Positions 1 to 11,387 of a stretch of 64,000 nucleotides of DNA are shown in pieces. Below the pieces are notes generated by a model. It did no database searches and was not told the origin of the DNA. It saw nothing but the letters and a program-made list of their open reading frames with translations. Positions within the stretch are counted from its first letter, which is position 1. Each line of letters opens with the position of its first letter. Source of the stretch: Pectinophora gossypiella (taxonomy: Eukaryota; Arthropoda; Insecta; Lepidoptera; Gelechiidae); the NCBI RefSeq assembly GCF_024362695.1, contig NC_065424.1, forward strand, positions 2,888,786 through 2,952,785, in the 5' to 3' direction. Both the position numbers and the translations under genes were made by a program.

Positions 1-453
1 CGTTATGATAAAGAGAGCTTTATTACCTAGCTTAGCAGATAGCATAAGAGTGAAAATTGGAACAATTTAAAAAAAACACAAGTAGATAAACGTCATATCA
101 AAAAACAGCCTGTGTCCTTTTTAATAAAGAGTTTTTACAACAATTCCAACCCGGAATGACCTTGTTCTTACACCACCGCCATCAGGTCCTTATACTGTCC
201 AAGCGATATTTTCAAACACGAACACGAAAAGAGAAACTTGGGGTAAGCAGAGACTATGGAATTTCATTTGCTTCGATCCTGACACACTTCTCTTACTTCC
301 TCCACATTCATCAATCGATTCACGTACGCCGATTCAAAGTAGATCGTACTATAAACCTTTGCTAAGGACATCTCCAACTTGGTCAATCAATTGGAGTAAG
401 CTTGTTTTTAGTTTTAAAATGTGGTTGATTAATTTGTACGTTATTGATTGCAG
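1..453. other. Left edge: intron of anillin, no gene seen
   Basis: This sequence precedes the first visible anillin exon, whose acceptor AG ends at 453. By position it should be an anillin intron. The short open frames in it have no recognisable domain, and I found no copy of the repeat families seen elsewhere in the window. Confidence 0.5.
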
Positions 454-3400
454 GCGAGCCAAGCTCTGAATCTATGCGCTGCAACAGTTGAGTTCAGCGG
501 CTCTACAGAACAAGCCGAAGGGGAAAGGTTGCTGTTACTGGCGAGTAAGTAGCCCACCAAAACCTTTTTGTCTCTCAAAAGAAAACATTTGGATGCGTTT
601 GAAAACATTACACTCATGAAGATAAGAAGTTTTAAGATTATGTTTCGGATAAACTCTGACAGCGTATCTATCTGAGCGGCGTCGAAGCAAGTTGAGCGCC
701 AGCAATTTTAGCTTTAATATTGATTCACATAAAATTTCGTTCACTAAGCCTGCAAATTCTTTCTATATCTTACTATGTCAACTCATAGCAAGAATACTAC
801 TTTAACTCTCCGCCCCGCGCCAATTCGGATCTGACACCGATCTCACCCCTTCTGGCTCTTACTTTAGTCTTAAAAGGCTGTGAGCCGCTAAGGAGTAAAA
901 GGAAACGCGAGGACTCTCTGCCTCGCTAGTACTCATGGGTTAGACGGGACGCGGGGTTCTTCTCTCGTGTGGATTGTGACGTCACTGACCAACATCAACC
1001 CTGGTGCCAGGGTTCCTATTGAGCCGCCAAACGCCTCTGACATACTTATGTAACTACACACTGATAAATAGTAATAGGTCCCGGGATTCGAACCTGGGAC
1101 CTCCGGATCGTGAGCCCAACGCTCAAGCACTGGATCGTGGAGGCCGAAGAATAAGATTTTTGTACGGAGTGTCAGGTGTGCCCGTGATTCATAAGCAATA
1201 TTCTTCTCTGTAGCGCATCGTCGTCAGGCGTGCCTGCACGAGATCCAGCGGCTGCAAGTGGAGGGCGCGGGCCCGGCCGCCGCCGCCGGGATGGCCTCCC
1301 TTCATATCACCAGCCTCAACGTGCCGCTCCGGAGGGACTACGTCAGACAACTCAACGCTGGTCAGTTGAAAATTGACTTGTTTTTGCGTGTCTGTTTATA
1401 ATAAACAATTCATATTCAAATGTATCTATTCTGTAGTATTATGTATATCCAGCACCTGCAAGTAGAAGGCGCGGGCCCATGCATTTTATATCATGTTTCT
1501 ATAGCGTTGACTTCGATTTTCCTGTGGTCCTGAGTCCAACCTAATATTTTGTCCGACATATCACTTTTTTATTTCCATAGCTAGGTAAATCTAATTACAG
1601 CATAAACTAAATATTAATATAAAAACACATTTACTTACAAAAAAACCTATTCAAAAATATATAAAAAAAATATATTTCGTAACGCTGCGATTTTCTATCT
1701 TGTGGATTGTGAAGTGGATTACCAACCCCATCAACGCTGGTGTCAGGGTTATTACTGAGCTGGGTTAGCTGTGTATCGCTGCGATGATGTGTCTAAGGAC
1801 TTGGTCATGGACTTTACCACACGCAGTGATGGTGTATCTCCAATAACCAGTATTCGTCCCCGCAGACGGCGCGCTGGGCCACCACGCGCTATGCCTGCTG
1901 AAGTGCCGCGACCGCGTGCTGGCGTCCAGCATGCAGCTGACCAGCCCCGCCGCCACGCTGCTGCACTTCCCCGACGAGATACGCATGGACGGACTCACAT
2001 CAGACTTCAAGGTAACGGCTTCCGTTTCTATTGAACCGTCAAAAGCCCCTAATTTAACATTTAAACAGGCTGTTAGTAACATCGTAACGAAATCTTCGAG
2101 GGATGATTCAAACCATGCTTCTGAGTTGATAACAAGTGAAATTTTCCGTCGCAAAAGTATAATAAGTATAGTAAAATTTTCATGACTTCCGACAGGAAAT
2201 TCCACTTGATATCGACTCAGAATCATTGTCTGAATCATCGCCCTCAGTATTCGTACCAATAAGAAGTAATTGCAAATTAACGGCATGCGTGGGTCAATGG
2301 TTGAGCGTCGGGCTCTCGAATAGGTCCCGGATTCTAATCCCGATGGGTCCCCATAAAAGTCACATTGTGTTCTCTAGTTTGGTTAGTATTGCAGGCTAAT
2401 TAATCACCCTGTTGTCCGAAGCACAACCAACTCAGAAGCACGGATTATCTTACTTTCTTCTATTTACTTAGTAAGTATGTAGTTACATGAGCCATGTTTT
2501 GGCGGCTCAATCAGAGTTAATGACGTAGGTTATTGACCACAAAATCCACATGACTTCTCCCATAATAAAAAATCTTCGTCGATTCCTGGGTCTGCCTCCG
2601 ATCCTGCGTCCCGATCGCTTATGGGTCCACCGGTAGGAGCTACGGACGTGAGTTGTACGTTGTACATCAAAATGTAATGTGTAATAATGGTTGTGTACAT
2701 TTCAGGTGACAGTGGAAGTGTACCTGCTGCAAGCATCGAAAGAAAACTTACCGCACGATATCAAATATCACATTACCAACAAGAAGGTGAGTTAATCATT
2801 ACACACGCAAAGTCATTTCCACATACATTTCCACACTCCCATTTGATTTAATATCTAGAGGTGTTTTCGAATGCCCTCATTGAAGCTATTTGACGTTTGT
2901 TGGCATTGCGCACTTACTTTTACATGCGCAAATATCAAATTGCGATATTGCTTTATGTGGCCTTTAGTCCCCTCTGGTGTTCCAAAACACGGAACCTTCC
3001 TAGAAAACACGAACATAATGGTGCTGATTCCGGTATACACCATCTAAGGTTATATATTAAGTTATACCTGTAATTTTCTTATCCGCCGAAAAGGAAGTTT
3101 TATATTGGCCAATAACCCAACAGAATTAAGTTGACAGCACATATCAAGCGGATCGCGTATTAGCGAGATGCCTATTTTATTCGCCCGGGTTATTATTTCA
3201 TTGTAAAATTATCAGTTGTCAGTTATCCGTCCCTTTCTTTTTCGGCGGATAAGAAAATGACGTGTATAACTTAAAATAAAATTAGGAGATGTCTGCAGGA
3301 ATCGAGGCCATTGTGTGATTAAGATCTGCAAATTTCTGTTTTCTGGCAAATAAATTATTCTATTCTAAACGATTATGTTCTATTCACAACGGTGTTATTT

Positions 3401-5256
3401 GAATTATTTTACCACCTCTTTGTATTTTATGTGTTCTCGCAAATAAATTGATTTGATTTATTCCAGTCGAGTTCCAAACTGCTGACACCTAAATCCAAGG
3501 TATCAGAGCTGAAGACCCCGCGCGTGGTGTCCCCCGCGGGCCCGGGCGCCGTGCGCTCGCCGCAGTTCTCACTGCACGGCTACTGCATCTTCGCGCTCTC
3601 ACAGGCCAGCAGGAAGACCTTCACGCTCAGCAAGGTCAGCACCTAACTCTATGTCTTGTATGTTTTATAGTTAAATCATAGAATAAGGAATAATACGCAG
3701 GTTATTTTATTTTTGTCTACCATACGCAATAATAACAATGTAATAATAATAAATAATAATAATAAAAAAGTTTATTTAGGTAAAATCTACGACACACATA
3801 TACATTTAAAACATTAAAATATACACACATAATATTAATATTTAGTTGGAAAACATAAAGGTATATGGTAATGTGTTTACGTCGTGGTTGTGTTATCCCC
3901 GCAGGTCCCCCACGGCAGCCCGCTGGAGGGCTCGGTGAACATCGAGATCAAGGCGCGGGTCCGCGTGCCGGCGCCCGAGCCGCACGCCGCCTTCCTCACC
4001 GCCTTCGACGACGTGAGCGGCCTGGGCGCCTGGCACCGCCGCTGGTTCCGCCTGCAGGCGCCGCGCCTCGCTTACTGGAAGTACCCCGATGACGTCAGCA
4101 AGAAGGTGGGACTCTATGACACTCAATACAATACAATACAAATACACTTTATTGCACCAAAATAAAAAGAAATAATTACAAAAATCGCTCACACACACAC
4201 ACTCACACACACTCCTAACACACACGACACTCCTATAGCCCCTAGACCATTCTCACTACCGTTACTCACTGTCAAGACATGTTGATTGGTAGTGGACTGT
4301 TTTTTTGTTTTTCATCAATCTCACGTGAACATGCTGACGCAATAGGCTAGTTTCCAATTATTTAAACCATTTACATAACATAGCATAACAAATACTTTAT
4401 AATACTTTTTATTAATCTTGTATAAAAAAGCACACTTTGACGTCATAGAAATGCGTGATAAAATGTTGGAATTATATTACGTGTTTCTTAATTAAAATTC
4501 TTAAATAAGTCAAATAGAAAAAATATACTATTTTTCGTCAGTTTTAGATCTGTCTTTATTTAGTAATCAGAATTTGGTAATTTATCTTTGAACTAGGATA
4601 CTACTCAATTAAAATTAGAATTCTTCAATGTCTTTTTTTCTTCTGTCAATATACACCTGCACAGTCTTCAAATCCAATCTATTAGGAGATAATATATCTA
4701 TACTAAAACATCATTGTTAGGCAGTTGTCTTCCAATAACCATCTCCACACACTAACCGCCTTGAAACGTGGTATTGTTCGTGATTTGACAGGCAAGCAAA
4801 ATTGAACTGAAACATAATTCGACTGAACTTTGCACGGCTGTCAAATACTTATACACGCGTTCACCGTTTGCTTATACTTAATTGGAAATAGTTATTTTCA
4901 TTTAGGTATTGTCTACCGTACCTCATCTACTATATAAATAATATAATAAACAATAAAATTTATTTCCACAGATGCCAATTGGCGACATCGACTTGACAAC
5001 AGTCATATCGGAGAAAGTGATCAAAGCGCCTAGAGACTTGTGCGCGCGTCCCAACACTCTCCTACTCGAGTCTTCAGTGCCGGCGGGGCTCATAGTCCCG
5101 GACAGCGGGTCCCTGGTGTACGTGAGGAGGGCGGACGGGTCTGTGGTGCGGCGACACCTCTTGGCCGCAGACACGGCACAGGATCGGGACGTCTGGCTGG
5201 ACTGTCTGAACAGCGCGCTCGAGTATGTTCGTTGCTCTACACCCGACGATGAATGA
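454..5256 (+). CDS. scra: Anillin (scraps), C-terminal part, 5' end outside window
   Basis: Anillin is the scaffold of the cytokinetic contractile ring. Its C-terminal anillin homology domain and PH domain bind RhoA, septins and membrane phosphoinositides. Seven exons are visible: 454-544, 1214-1360, 1866-2011, 2706-2786, 3467-3634, 3905-4105 and 4972-5256. All junctions are GT-AG and keep one frame of 372 residues to the TGA. The segment starts with ASQALNLCAATVEF, the coiled region before the homology domain. The exon at 3467 carries a linker followed by FSLHGYCIFALSQ. The PH domain runs from about visible residue 241 (FLTAFDDVSGLGAWHRRWF) to 365, with the conserved tryptophan in DRDVWLDCLN. 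The N-terminal actin- and myosin-binding part lies beyond base 1. Exons are strongly GC-rich against AT-rich introns. I recognise the order and wording of the motifs from animal anillins, so identity is secure. Confidence 0.95.
959..1146 (-). mobile_element. SINE-A copy, internally deleted, in anillin intron
   Basis: On the minus strand it starts with a tRNA-like head (box B GGTTCGAATCCCGG-like) and ends with the family tail that reads, on the plus strand, CGTGTGG...CAACCCTGGTGCCAGGGTT. The central block is missing. Confidence 0.7.
1692..1762 (-). mobile_element. SINE-A tail fragment
   Basis: Only the 3' part of SINE-A is present (GTGGATTGTGAAGTGGATT and ACGCTGGTGTCAGGGTTATT), in the second visible anillin intron. 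Confidence 0.6.
2076..2272. mobile_element. MITE M3 copy in anillin intron
   Basis: Two long inverted arms face each other. The left reads ACATCGTAACGAAATCTTCG and onward to AATTTTCCGTCGCAAAAG. The right reads GGAAATTCCACTTGATATCG and onward to GTATTCG. The outer CAGGGTGT end is lost. Other copies in the window show the full element with TA next to its ends, as in Tc1/mariner-type MITEs. Confidence 0.75.
2289..2530 (+). mobile_element. SINE-A copy, diverged
   Basis: A degenerate tRNA head (GGTTGAGCGTCGGGCTC) is followed by the family body (TCTCTAGTTTGGTTAG) and tail (ACATGAGCCATG). It directly follows the M3 copy in the same anillin intron. Confidence 0.65.
3019..3312. mobile_element. MITE M1 copy in anillin intron
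   Basis: It has inverted ends of about 70 bp. The left contains GTTATACCTGTAATTTTC and TTATCCGCCGAAAAGGAAG. The right contains CTTTTTCGGCGGATAAGAAA and ends GGAATCGAGGCCATTG. At least eight more M1 copies or halves occur in this window. Confidence 0.8.
3728..3800 (-). mobile_element. LINE 3' end with AAT-type tail (probable)
   Basis: An (AAT)n run is followed by TTTATTTAGGTAAAATC and AT-rich sequence, the usual look of a minus-strand LINE 3' terminus. No coding part remains. Confidence 0.3.
4122..4235. repeat. LINE-like tail plus CA-rich microsatellite
   Basis: AATACAAATACACTTTATTG resembles the reverse complement of a common lepidopteran LINE 3' end. It is followed by an imperfect (CA)n tract at about 4188-4230. 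Both lie in the last anillin intron. Confidence 0.45.
4341..4612. mobile_element. MITE M4 copy in anillin intron
   Basis: It begins AATAGGCTAGTTTCCAA and ends ACTAGGATACTACTCAATT, with the family interior (TGACGTCATAGAAA, TCTGTCTTTATTTAGTAATC). Related copies lie at 6717, 13562, 37904, 48185 and 59632. Confidence 0.75.
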
Positions 5257-6038
5257 AGGATGCACTTAGATAATGGTGCCTATACTGTGGTTGACTTAAC
5301 CTCATTTTACTTTGGCATCTCTTAAACTAATACTGTCCTTCATTTACAGTAAACGTAAGAAAGAGATAGAGTAGTTTTAGTCCTGCCAAATTAAGTTGAT
5401 TGTCCGAATCGGCGCCATTGTCTACGTATTATACTTTTAACGGCATATGCATTCAAATGGCTCTATTATCTTATTGTTAATAGTGATATCAGAGAGAACG
5501 AAGCTCTGAAGTGTACGTCTGAAGAATGAATGAAGGAATGATTCCCGAGAATGTGAACTGTAGTACAAAGATTGAAAAAAAAAAACATGTTTAAAAATCT
5601 AAATTTGACATATACATTACACACAGGCATTAGTAGTCTGTTATATATTGACTTGAAAATGGGAAATTTTAATTTCATAATCTAAACTATTTAAAAAGAA
5701 ATATGCAAATAACATTGGGAATTTTATGGTATTATTATTTTAATTTGTCTTTTTTTAAATACTTACACAAACAGTAATTCCGATGATATTTTGAGATTTT
5801 ACAATCGTAACGAAATTAATGTTTAGTAGGTATCTTATTAAAACTATATAAAAACGCTGACTTGACAACCTTACTAATTAGGTAAATGTTTTAGTTATAC
5901 GACAATACATATAGGATATGTTATAATTTAATATAATTTTATAAAAAATGCTTGGCAGTGCCATGACAATTTTACCCATAGATATATCTTGCTAAACACA
6001 TTTCTGATTTTTGTATGAAAATTACATATATCTGATGA

Positions 6039-6044
6039 AATAAA
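6039..6044 (+). terminator. Candidate anillin polyadenylation signal
   Basis: AATAAA lies about 780 bp after the anillin stop, at the end of AT-rich sequence free of recognised repeats. A repeat of family M1 begins soon after (6172). The 3' UTR would therefore be about 5257-6065. Other AT-rich hexamer variants exist nearer, so this is only the best candidate. Confidence 0.4.
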
Positions 6045-6171
6045 TTCAATGACTTCGGATCACAAAAACTAAGTACAAGCTGCAAAGTGTCTTAATTGTT
6101 GCTAAACTGCTGTAATGTTAAATTGTAACTATTGCTTAGCTTAAAACTAATATAGTCATTAGTTATTAGGT

Positions 6172-6570
6172 ACTAATTCCTGTACACCGTCTAATTTTAT
6201 TTTAACATATACCTGTCACCTTCTTACCCACCGTAGAGGAAAGGAACGGGTAATTGATGCGCTGAAACACACGACACCTTAAGTCAGAAATCTTAACTAA
6301 AAATTTTCACGGTGGCGTATAACTCGACAGAATTAAGTTGACGGATTATTATTTCGTTCACTCATTCATTTTAAAATTAACAGCTGTCAATCAAAACAAG
6401 TTATCCTCAATCCCCAATGTCCAACTACCCCCAATCTCCCAATAAGGATCTAATTGAAATATAGTCATGAGCATATGTTATATAGTGATGTCTTATATCA
6501 ATCATCTCTCACTTTCGTTTTCGGCTTTAAAATAAAATTAGGAGGTGTTTCCTGGTATCGGCACCATTGT
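6172..6570. mobile_element. MITE M1 copy
   Basis: The left end ATTCCTGTACACCGTCTAAT and right end GGTATCGGCACCATTG face each other. The interior has been altered by an unrelated AT-rich stretch. It sits just after the anillin 3' UTR. Confidence 0.7.
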
Positions 6571-6716
6571 TTATTTAATCTAGTATTCTGACTGACTTTA
6601 TTTAGATATAAACGCTTCACAAAAATGTGTGACATATTTAATGTTTTTAGTTTTCGTTTTTCACAACCGTGTCCTTACGATAACTTTAAGTTTGACGCTG
6701 GGTTAGGTTAGGATAG

Positions 6717-6942
6717 GGTAGTTTCCAACTAGAAAAAGTAACTGATCTTTTTACTAAACGTCAAAACCTGTGACGTGTGACATAGAAAAACGTGATAAAA
6801 TGTCGCATTTATTATTAAATTTTTCATTGTTAAAATTCATAAATAGTTTAAATAGAAAAAAGAAAACTTTTTTGTCACTTTTAGATCTGTCTTTATTTAG
6901 TAATCATAATTTCATAATTTATCTTTGATCTAGGAAACTACT
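6717..6942. mobile_element. MITE M4 copy
   Basis: It contains TAGTTTCCAACTAG, AAAACGTGATAAAATGTC and TTTATTTAGTAATCATAATT and ends CTAGGAAACTACTCAATT, matching the other M4 copies. Confidence 0.75.
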
Positions 6943-7927
6943 CAATTTTATGCTTATATATAATACGTATCGTCACAGTAACAAAATCTTGGTTCTGTGA
7001 TGACTTGAAGGGAAATCTAATTATAATATTGTAGATTATAAAGGTTATTTTTAATCTGGATGTGTGGTTCACTATGTACAGTGAAAAGATGAAACGGAGT
7101 AGACAAAAAGAAATATTTAACGGACTGGATTTCCCGGTCTTCCCGACCCCTTTAGAGTGTATCCCACTGAAGCGAAGCGGAGACGCGCGGAAGTGACCAA
7201 CCACAGCGCGCGAGAGAATGAGAGAGGTGACGTTCTATCACTGTCTCGCTCTATGTGATTAGTCGATTTCTATACGTCTCTGCTTCGCTGGTGTTATGTG
7301 AATGAAAACATAAGCTGGAATCTAGAAACGGACTAATATTTTAAAATTATTTAAATTAACTTTTCAAACGCCGGAACGCAGATCTCAACCAGACACAATG
7401 TAAAGTTTATTATCTCTGGTATTTCGGCAGATGAGAGGTTAACAAAAGGAGAAATAGCAACACCCGGTCGCCATGATGATAAAAGGGTAGAAGAAAAAGA
7501 AAAGCGCAGTGTTGCCATAATACAAAACATATATTTTAGTGTCTATTGAAGAGTCTCTGCTCCGATCCGCTTTAGCGGAAACGCAGCTTTGTTTTGTCGG
7601 AAAACATTCTCAATTCAAATAATCCATCTAATAATGACTTTTTCAACAATTGTTTAAGATTACATATTATATAACTTTTCTAACGAGTTTATCGTTATTT
7701 TATTGTTTGTTTATGTATCTTGTAATGCTATACTATAATTGATTATATTAATGCACTAGCTTTACGACTTGGTATTCATTTAGATTAGTATTGAAGATTG
7801 CAATAATGTTATGTGTAGAACAATATTTTATGCTTTGTACATAAAATCAATTATTACCGTAATAAATATAATACTCTATGTACAATGTTTTATTTTTATA
7901 ACTTGGACACAATGCAATCTTAAGTGC
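6943..7927. other. Unassigned intergenic stretch
   Basis: There is no convincing gene. Two short patches (about 7165-7285 and 7545-7590) carry GAAGCGAAGCGGAGACG-like words in opposite orientation, so a degraded element with inverted ends is possible. The rest is AT-rich and unstructured to my eye. Confidence 0.4.
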
Positions 7928-8069
7928 AGGGGGTTAAAAAGCCACATCGAAGCGATTCATCAAGAAAGCAATATTGTTTCATTTGTTTGCATTGCGCACT
8001 TTCTTTTATATGCGGAAATGTCAAATTGCAATATTGTTTTCTTAGATGAAAAGAAAATTTTAACCCCCC
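7928..8069. mobile_element. Palindromic MITE M2 copy
   Basis: A near-perfect palindrome runs from GGGGGTTAAAAAGCCACATC to AAAATTTTAACCCCCC. The unpaired centre is GCACTTTCTTTTATATGCG. A transcript would fold into a single long hairpin. Confidence 0.85.
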
Positions 8070-8099
8070 GGTTTTCACTAACACAGTTGGCTCGACCAT

Positions 8100-8232
8100 T
8101 ATAGACGGCGCTACGGCTCACAGTATCACGTTGGTCTAACAGAAAGCTTGGTGAGGTGTGGGTACTTAGTTCATCTTGCGATGGATGTACCTCTGACACT
8201 CTGGGTATATAGTCGTGAGCTTGTTTTATTAA
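8100..8232 (+). repeat. Unclassified repeat H
   Basis: The block with CAGAAAGCTTGGTGAGGTGT, TACTTAGTTCATCTTGCG and TAGTCGTGAGCTT recurs at 39640-39735, with fragments at about 13135 and 50685. It has no coding content. A SINE-A copy follows directly. Confidence 0.5.
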
Positions 8233-8256
8233 ACAAAATGACCGGTTCAGTACTAA

Positions 8257-8550
8257 CGGCCTCCGTGGTCCAGTGGTTGAGCATTGGGCTCACGATCCGG
8301 AGGCCCCGGGTTCGAATCCCGGTGGGGGCATGTCACAAAAATCACTAGGATCCCTAGTTTGGTTAGGATATTACAGGCTGATCACCTGATTGTCCGAAAG
8401 TAAGATGATCCGTGCTTCGGAAGGCACGTTAAGCCGTTGGTCCCGGTTACTACTTACTGATGTAAGTATGTATTCGTTACACGAGTCATGTGAGGGGCCT
8501 TTGGCGGCTCAATAATAATCCTGACACCAGGGTTACCCACACGATAAGAA
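8257..8550 (+). mobile_element. SINE-A, nearly full length
   Basis: The tRNA-like head has box A (GTGGTCCAGTGGTTGAG) and box B (GGTTCGAATCCC). The body follows, then the core block CCGTGCTTCGGAAGGCACG and a tail with GGCGGCTCAATAATAA. It is a SINE, not a tRNA gene: the anticodon arm is degenerate and the unit recurs many times. Confidence 0.9.
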
Positions 8551-10430
8551 GTTCAGTACAATTATTGATTATATTTCAATAAGAAAGATTTTACACTCGT
8601 CTCAATGCGCGGTAAGAATTAGATCTGACAAAGTACGTAATCTAGTGTTGTGTCGTTTGTGACCATAGTAATGTATCAGTCGATATTAGGTCGATCGATT
8701 ATTTTCTATCTAACAGTTTTAATGTTTATTTGACACGAAGGATTTTGAGTGTCACTCAATATTTGTAAGAAATGAAACAATTGATAATCAACTTCTGTCG
8801 TTTATTATACAATTCTTTAACTGTTACAACTCTTACGTACTAATGGTAACATTTTCGCTTACACGAAATACATTAGTAAATACTACAAATTATCATTTTT
8901 CATCGCTGGATCGTGTGTGGGTCATAAGATGGTCGCGCATTCAACTTTATATACTTACCTACCTACCTGTATACTTAACATTAAATACAACCTATAAGTT
9001 ATGACTAGAGTGACACAAGAAGAAACATAAATATAATAAAAAAATACTCTTATATAATACACTGCATGTGGATGTTTTCTTTTCACGTAGGTCAGCTGGA
9101 AAAAAAAATCCACTGGACCACGGAGGCCGTTACATTTTGATTAAATGACCTTACGCGTAGGTGAAGTTACCGTTCCGTTGACCTTAAACACATCAGCACT
9201 GGCGTAAAATCTACAACCCTAGGGACAGGTGAAACCATCAAGTTGTAAACGCGGTTTATGATAATGCTTCCACGAAAAACTACTCAAAGTACTCAATACG
9301 CTGATGCTAGCTCCCTCGGCGAGTGTGTTATGAAGAATAACGGGACATTTTAAAACATGCTCTTGATGGTGTGTATTTTATTTGATAAGGTGCAAGGGAC
9401 TATGTACATTTTTGTACCGGGTGAAAGCCCTCAGCAATCCCCATTTGTTCGGCCCAGTAGTTAATGTCATCCGAGGCAAACCTAAAAAGCGTGTCTATCC
9501 ATAATGTAGGTATTATTTCACTCGACGGTTTTTTAGGGAATATATGAATAGGATGTAATTGAAATTGGATTTTAAGGATTTAGGTCTGGTTAGATAGTTT
9601 TTTTTTTTTATAAGGCATTTACATTTTACACTTACGAGGTTTTGGCGTCTGACCTTTCAGAGAGTCGCTATTAAAGTCTCAAATGTAACTTGAACTACAA
9701 ATAAACACATAACCCTCCTCTCGTTGCGCAGTCGGCTATAACAATAACTACTTCAAAAATATCTCGCTAATTAAAGAAGGTATCAAACTCTTGATAATGA
9801 AATTAATTAATATTCTAAGAAAGCGTTCTTAATACATGTCTTGTTTATAAAATAATGTCTTAATAAACTAACACTGAGTATTTATGGCAAGTCTCATAAC
9901 CGAAAGTTCACGAAATAATTTACACTGTAATTATGCAAATATCTATTCTTCCTATGTGCTCTTTACTCGGGCCGTATTACCGTATAAAGTTACCCCCTTT
10001 TAATATGTTATGTCTATTAGCATACTAAGTACACGTAGGACGGTAGATATAGGCATGGAGAATATACATTATACATGTATGAAATTACCTAGAAGAATAT
10101 ATATATCTACGATCAAACGAATACTAGAAATAAACAACAAATAGAAGTTTCTAGACCATCGCTACAAATGCTTTCACTATACAAACACAAATACCAATCT
10201 ACCTTTCAAATAAACTATTAAAAGATTAAAGCGTGTACCAGCCAATGTGAAAACGCCAGGGCTGTAACCAGGATGTCTCAAATAAAAGATAATAGAATTT
10301 CGATATATCAAACACGATAAATTCCAGCCAATTTTGAAACAAACATAACTTTGGATCCTGTAGCAGCCCTGGGTTGTACCTAGTCTTGCATTTGGCAACT
10401 TAGATGATTAAGAGCTGAATAACAAGTCTG
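8551..10430. other. Gene-free AT-rich stretch
   Basis: No exon is recognisable. A diverged family E fragment lies at about 9412-9485 (ACCGGGTGAAAGCCCTCAGC), and a poly-T run lies near 9600. One minus-strand frame at 10177-10398 resembles repeat-derived translation rather than a gene. Confidence 0.5.
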
Positions 10431-10695
10431 ATATCGTCCCTTAGCTTACAACACCGCTCAAGTCGAAAATTGGCGGTTTTTACATTTTAATGCCATTGGA
10501 TGAAGAAGAAAATAAAGGTTAAAATAAAGTAAATCGTCAAAATAAGTATAAATAATTATTTATTAACCGCTAACTAGAGTATGTATTAAGTAGCAATAAA
10601 AAAATCTACAGATATTTTAAATAAGACATTTTTTTTCGTCTCCTGTAAAGTTGGTAAAAATGACTTAAGCGGTGTTGTAAGCTAAGGGACGATAT
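10431..10695. mobile_element. MITE J with 34-bp terminal inverted repeats
   Basis: The left end 10431-10464 (begins ATATCGTCCCTTAGCTTAC) and right end 10662-10695 are reverse complements with a single mismatch. The 265-bp element has an AT-rich noncoding interior. I saw no second copy in the window, so the family is defined only by its own symmetry. Confidence 0.75.
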
Positions 10696-10769
10696 GCTGT
10701 TTTTTCGTTTCGTCTGTATTTCGGATATACATGTTTTCTTCAGTGTATGTGCTACACACTGAAGAAAAT

Positions 10770-10994
10770 GAATAAACTAATGAATCATTGATGATTGGAC
10801 ACTTAATAAGACACGACGAATTTATTAAAAACGTCATAGAACAAGCTACAAGGAAAGAGAGGAAGGGAAAGACCAAAAACAGCTTAAATTTGGAACAGAT
10901 TAAAGGGAAAATGGACGTCGTGTCTTATAAGGAAGTGAAAGAATTGGCATTTGATAGACAAGAATGGATACACCGAAAAGAGCGTAGCTCTTAA
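10770..10994 (+). pseudogene. Non-LTR retrotransposon ORF, C-terminal remnant
   Basis: The frame encodes MIGHLIRHDEFIKNVIE, then a basic ERKGKTK stretch and VVSYKEVKELAFDRQEWIHR, ending at TAA. This matches the wording of the extreme C-terminus of LINE reverse-transcriptase proteins (mobility-type tail after the RT domain). The RT and endonuclease domains are absent, so it is a dead 5'-truncated copy. A 13-bp-arm hairpin (10734-10746 with 10756-10768) lies just upstream. Confidence 0.7.
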
Positions 10995-11317
10995 TAATGT
11001 TGATGTGTTGTGGACGTTGCGGACCGGGAAACGAGAGTTTGTATGTAAGCGTCATACCTTGGATATTCCATACGAAAATCCTTATCGTGTGACATCTAAC
11101 GCATGAAACCCCACGAGGATTTATAAGGAGAATTTATATTATACCACATTTCCGGTCCGCCTGTGTGTATCAAGTTCTAATCTGTCATTGGCAGTTTTGC
11201 ATCTGGTACCAGCTTCTTCGTTCATTTTTTTTTCGATGCCCGATGGGTGACCAATTACAGTTTGAAAAAGCGTACTTGTGAACGACGAATCTCCTTCTAT
11301 TTCATAACTGGACGAAC

Positions 11318-11323
11318 TTTAAT
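11318..11323 (-). terminator. Candidate ACP polyadenylation signal (ATTAAA)
   Basis: On the minus strand ATTAAA lies 65 bp after the ACP stop codon. It is the nearest plausible hexamer. A short 3' UTR would fit a small neuropeptide gene. Confidence 0.4.
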
Positions 11324-11387
11324 TCTAAAGAGAACAGCACATCAGGATATAATGGAAGTGATGGTGGAATACTGGTGTGCCGATGGA

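Noticed and set aside
1765..2286. 173-residue minus-strand open frame
   Set aside because: It spans an anillin exon in antisense and an M3 MITE. It has no domain and is a shadow.
3893..4225. 110-residue minus-strand open frame
   Set aside because: Antisense of anillin exon 6 followed by a CA microsatellite that yields a cysteine/valine-rich run.
8257..8330. tRNA gene-like sequences with clear box A and box B (also at 13178, 13975, 15514, 17927, 19186, 29510, 33593, 40446)
   Set aside because: They are heads of SINE-A or SINE-B: each is followed by the same 200-bp body and tail, lacks a stable cloverleaf anticodon arm, and several have target-site duplications.
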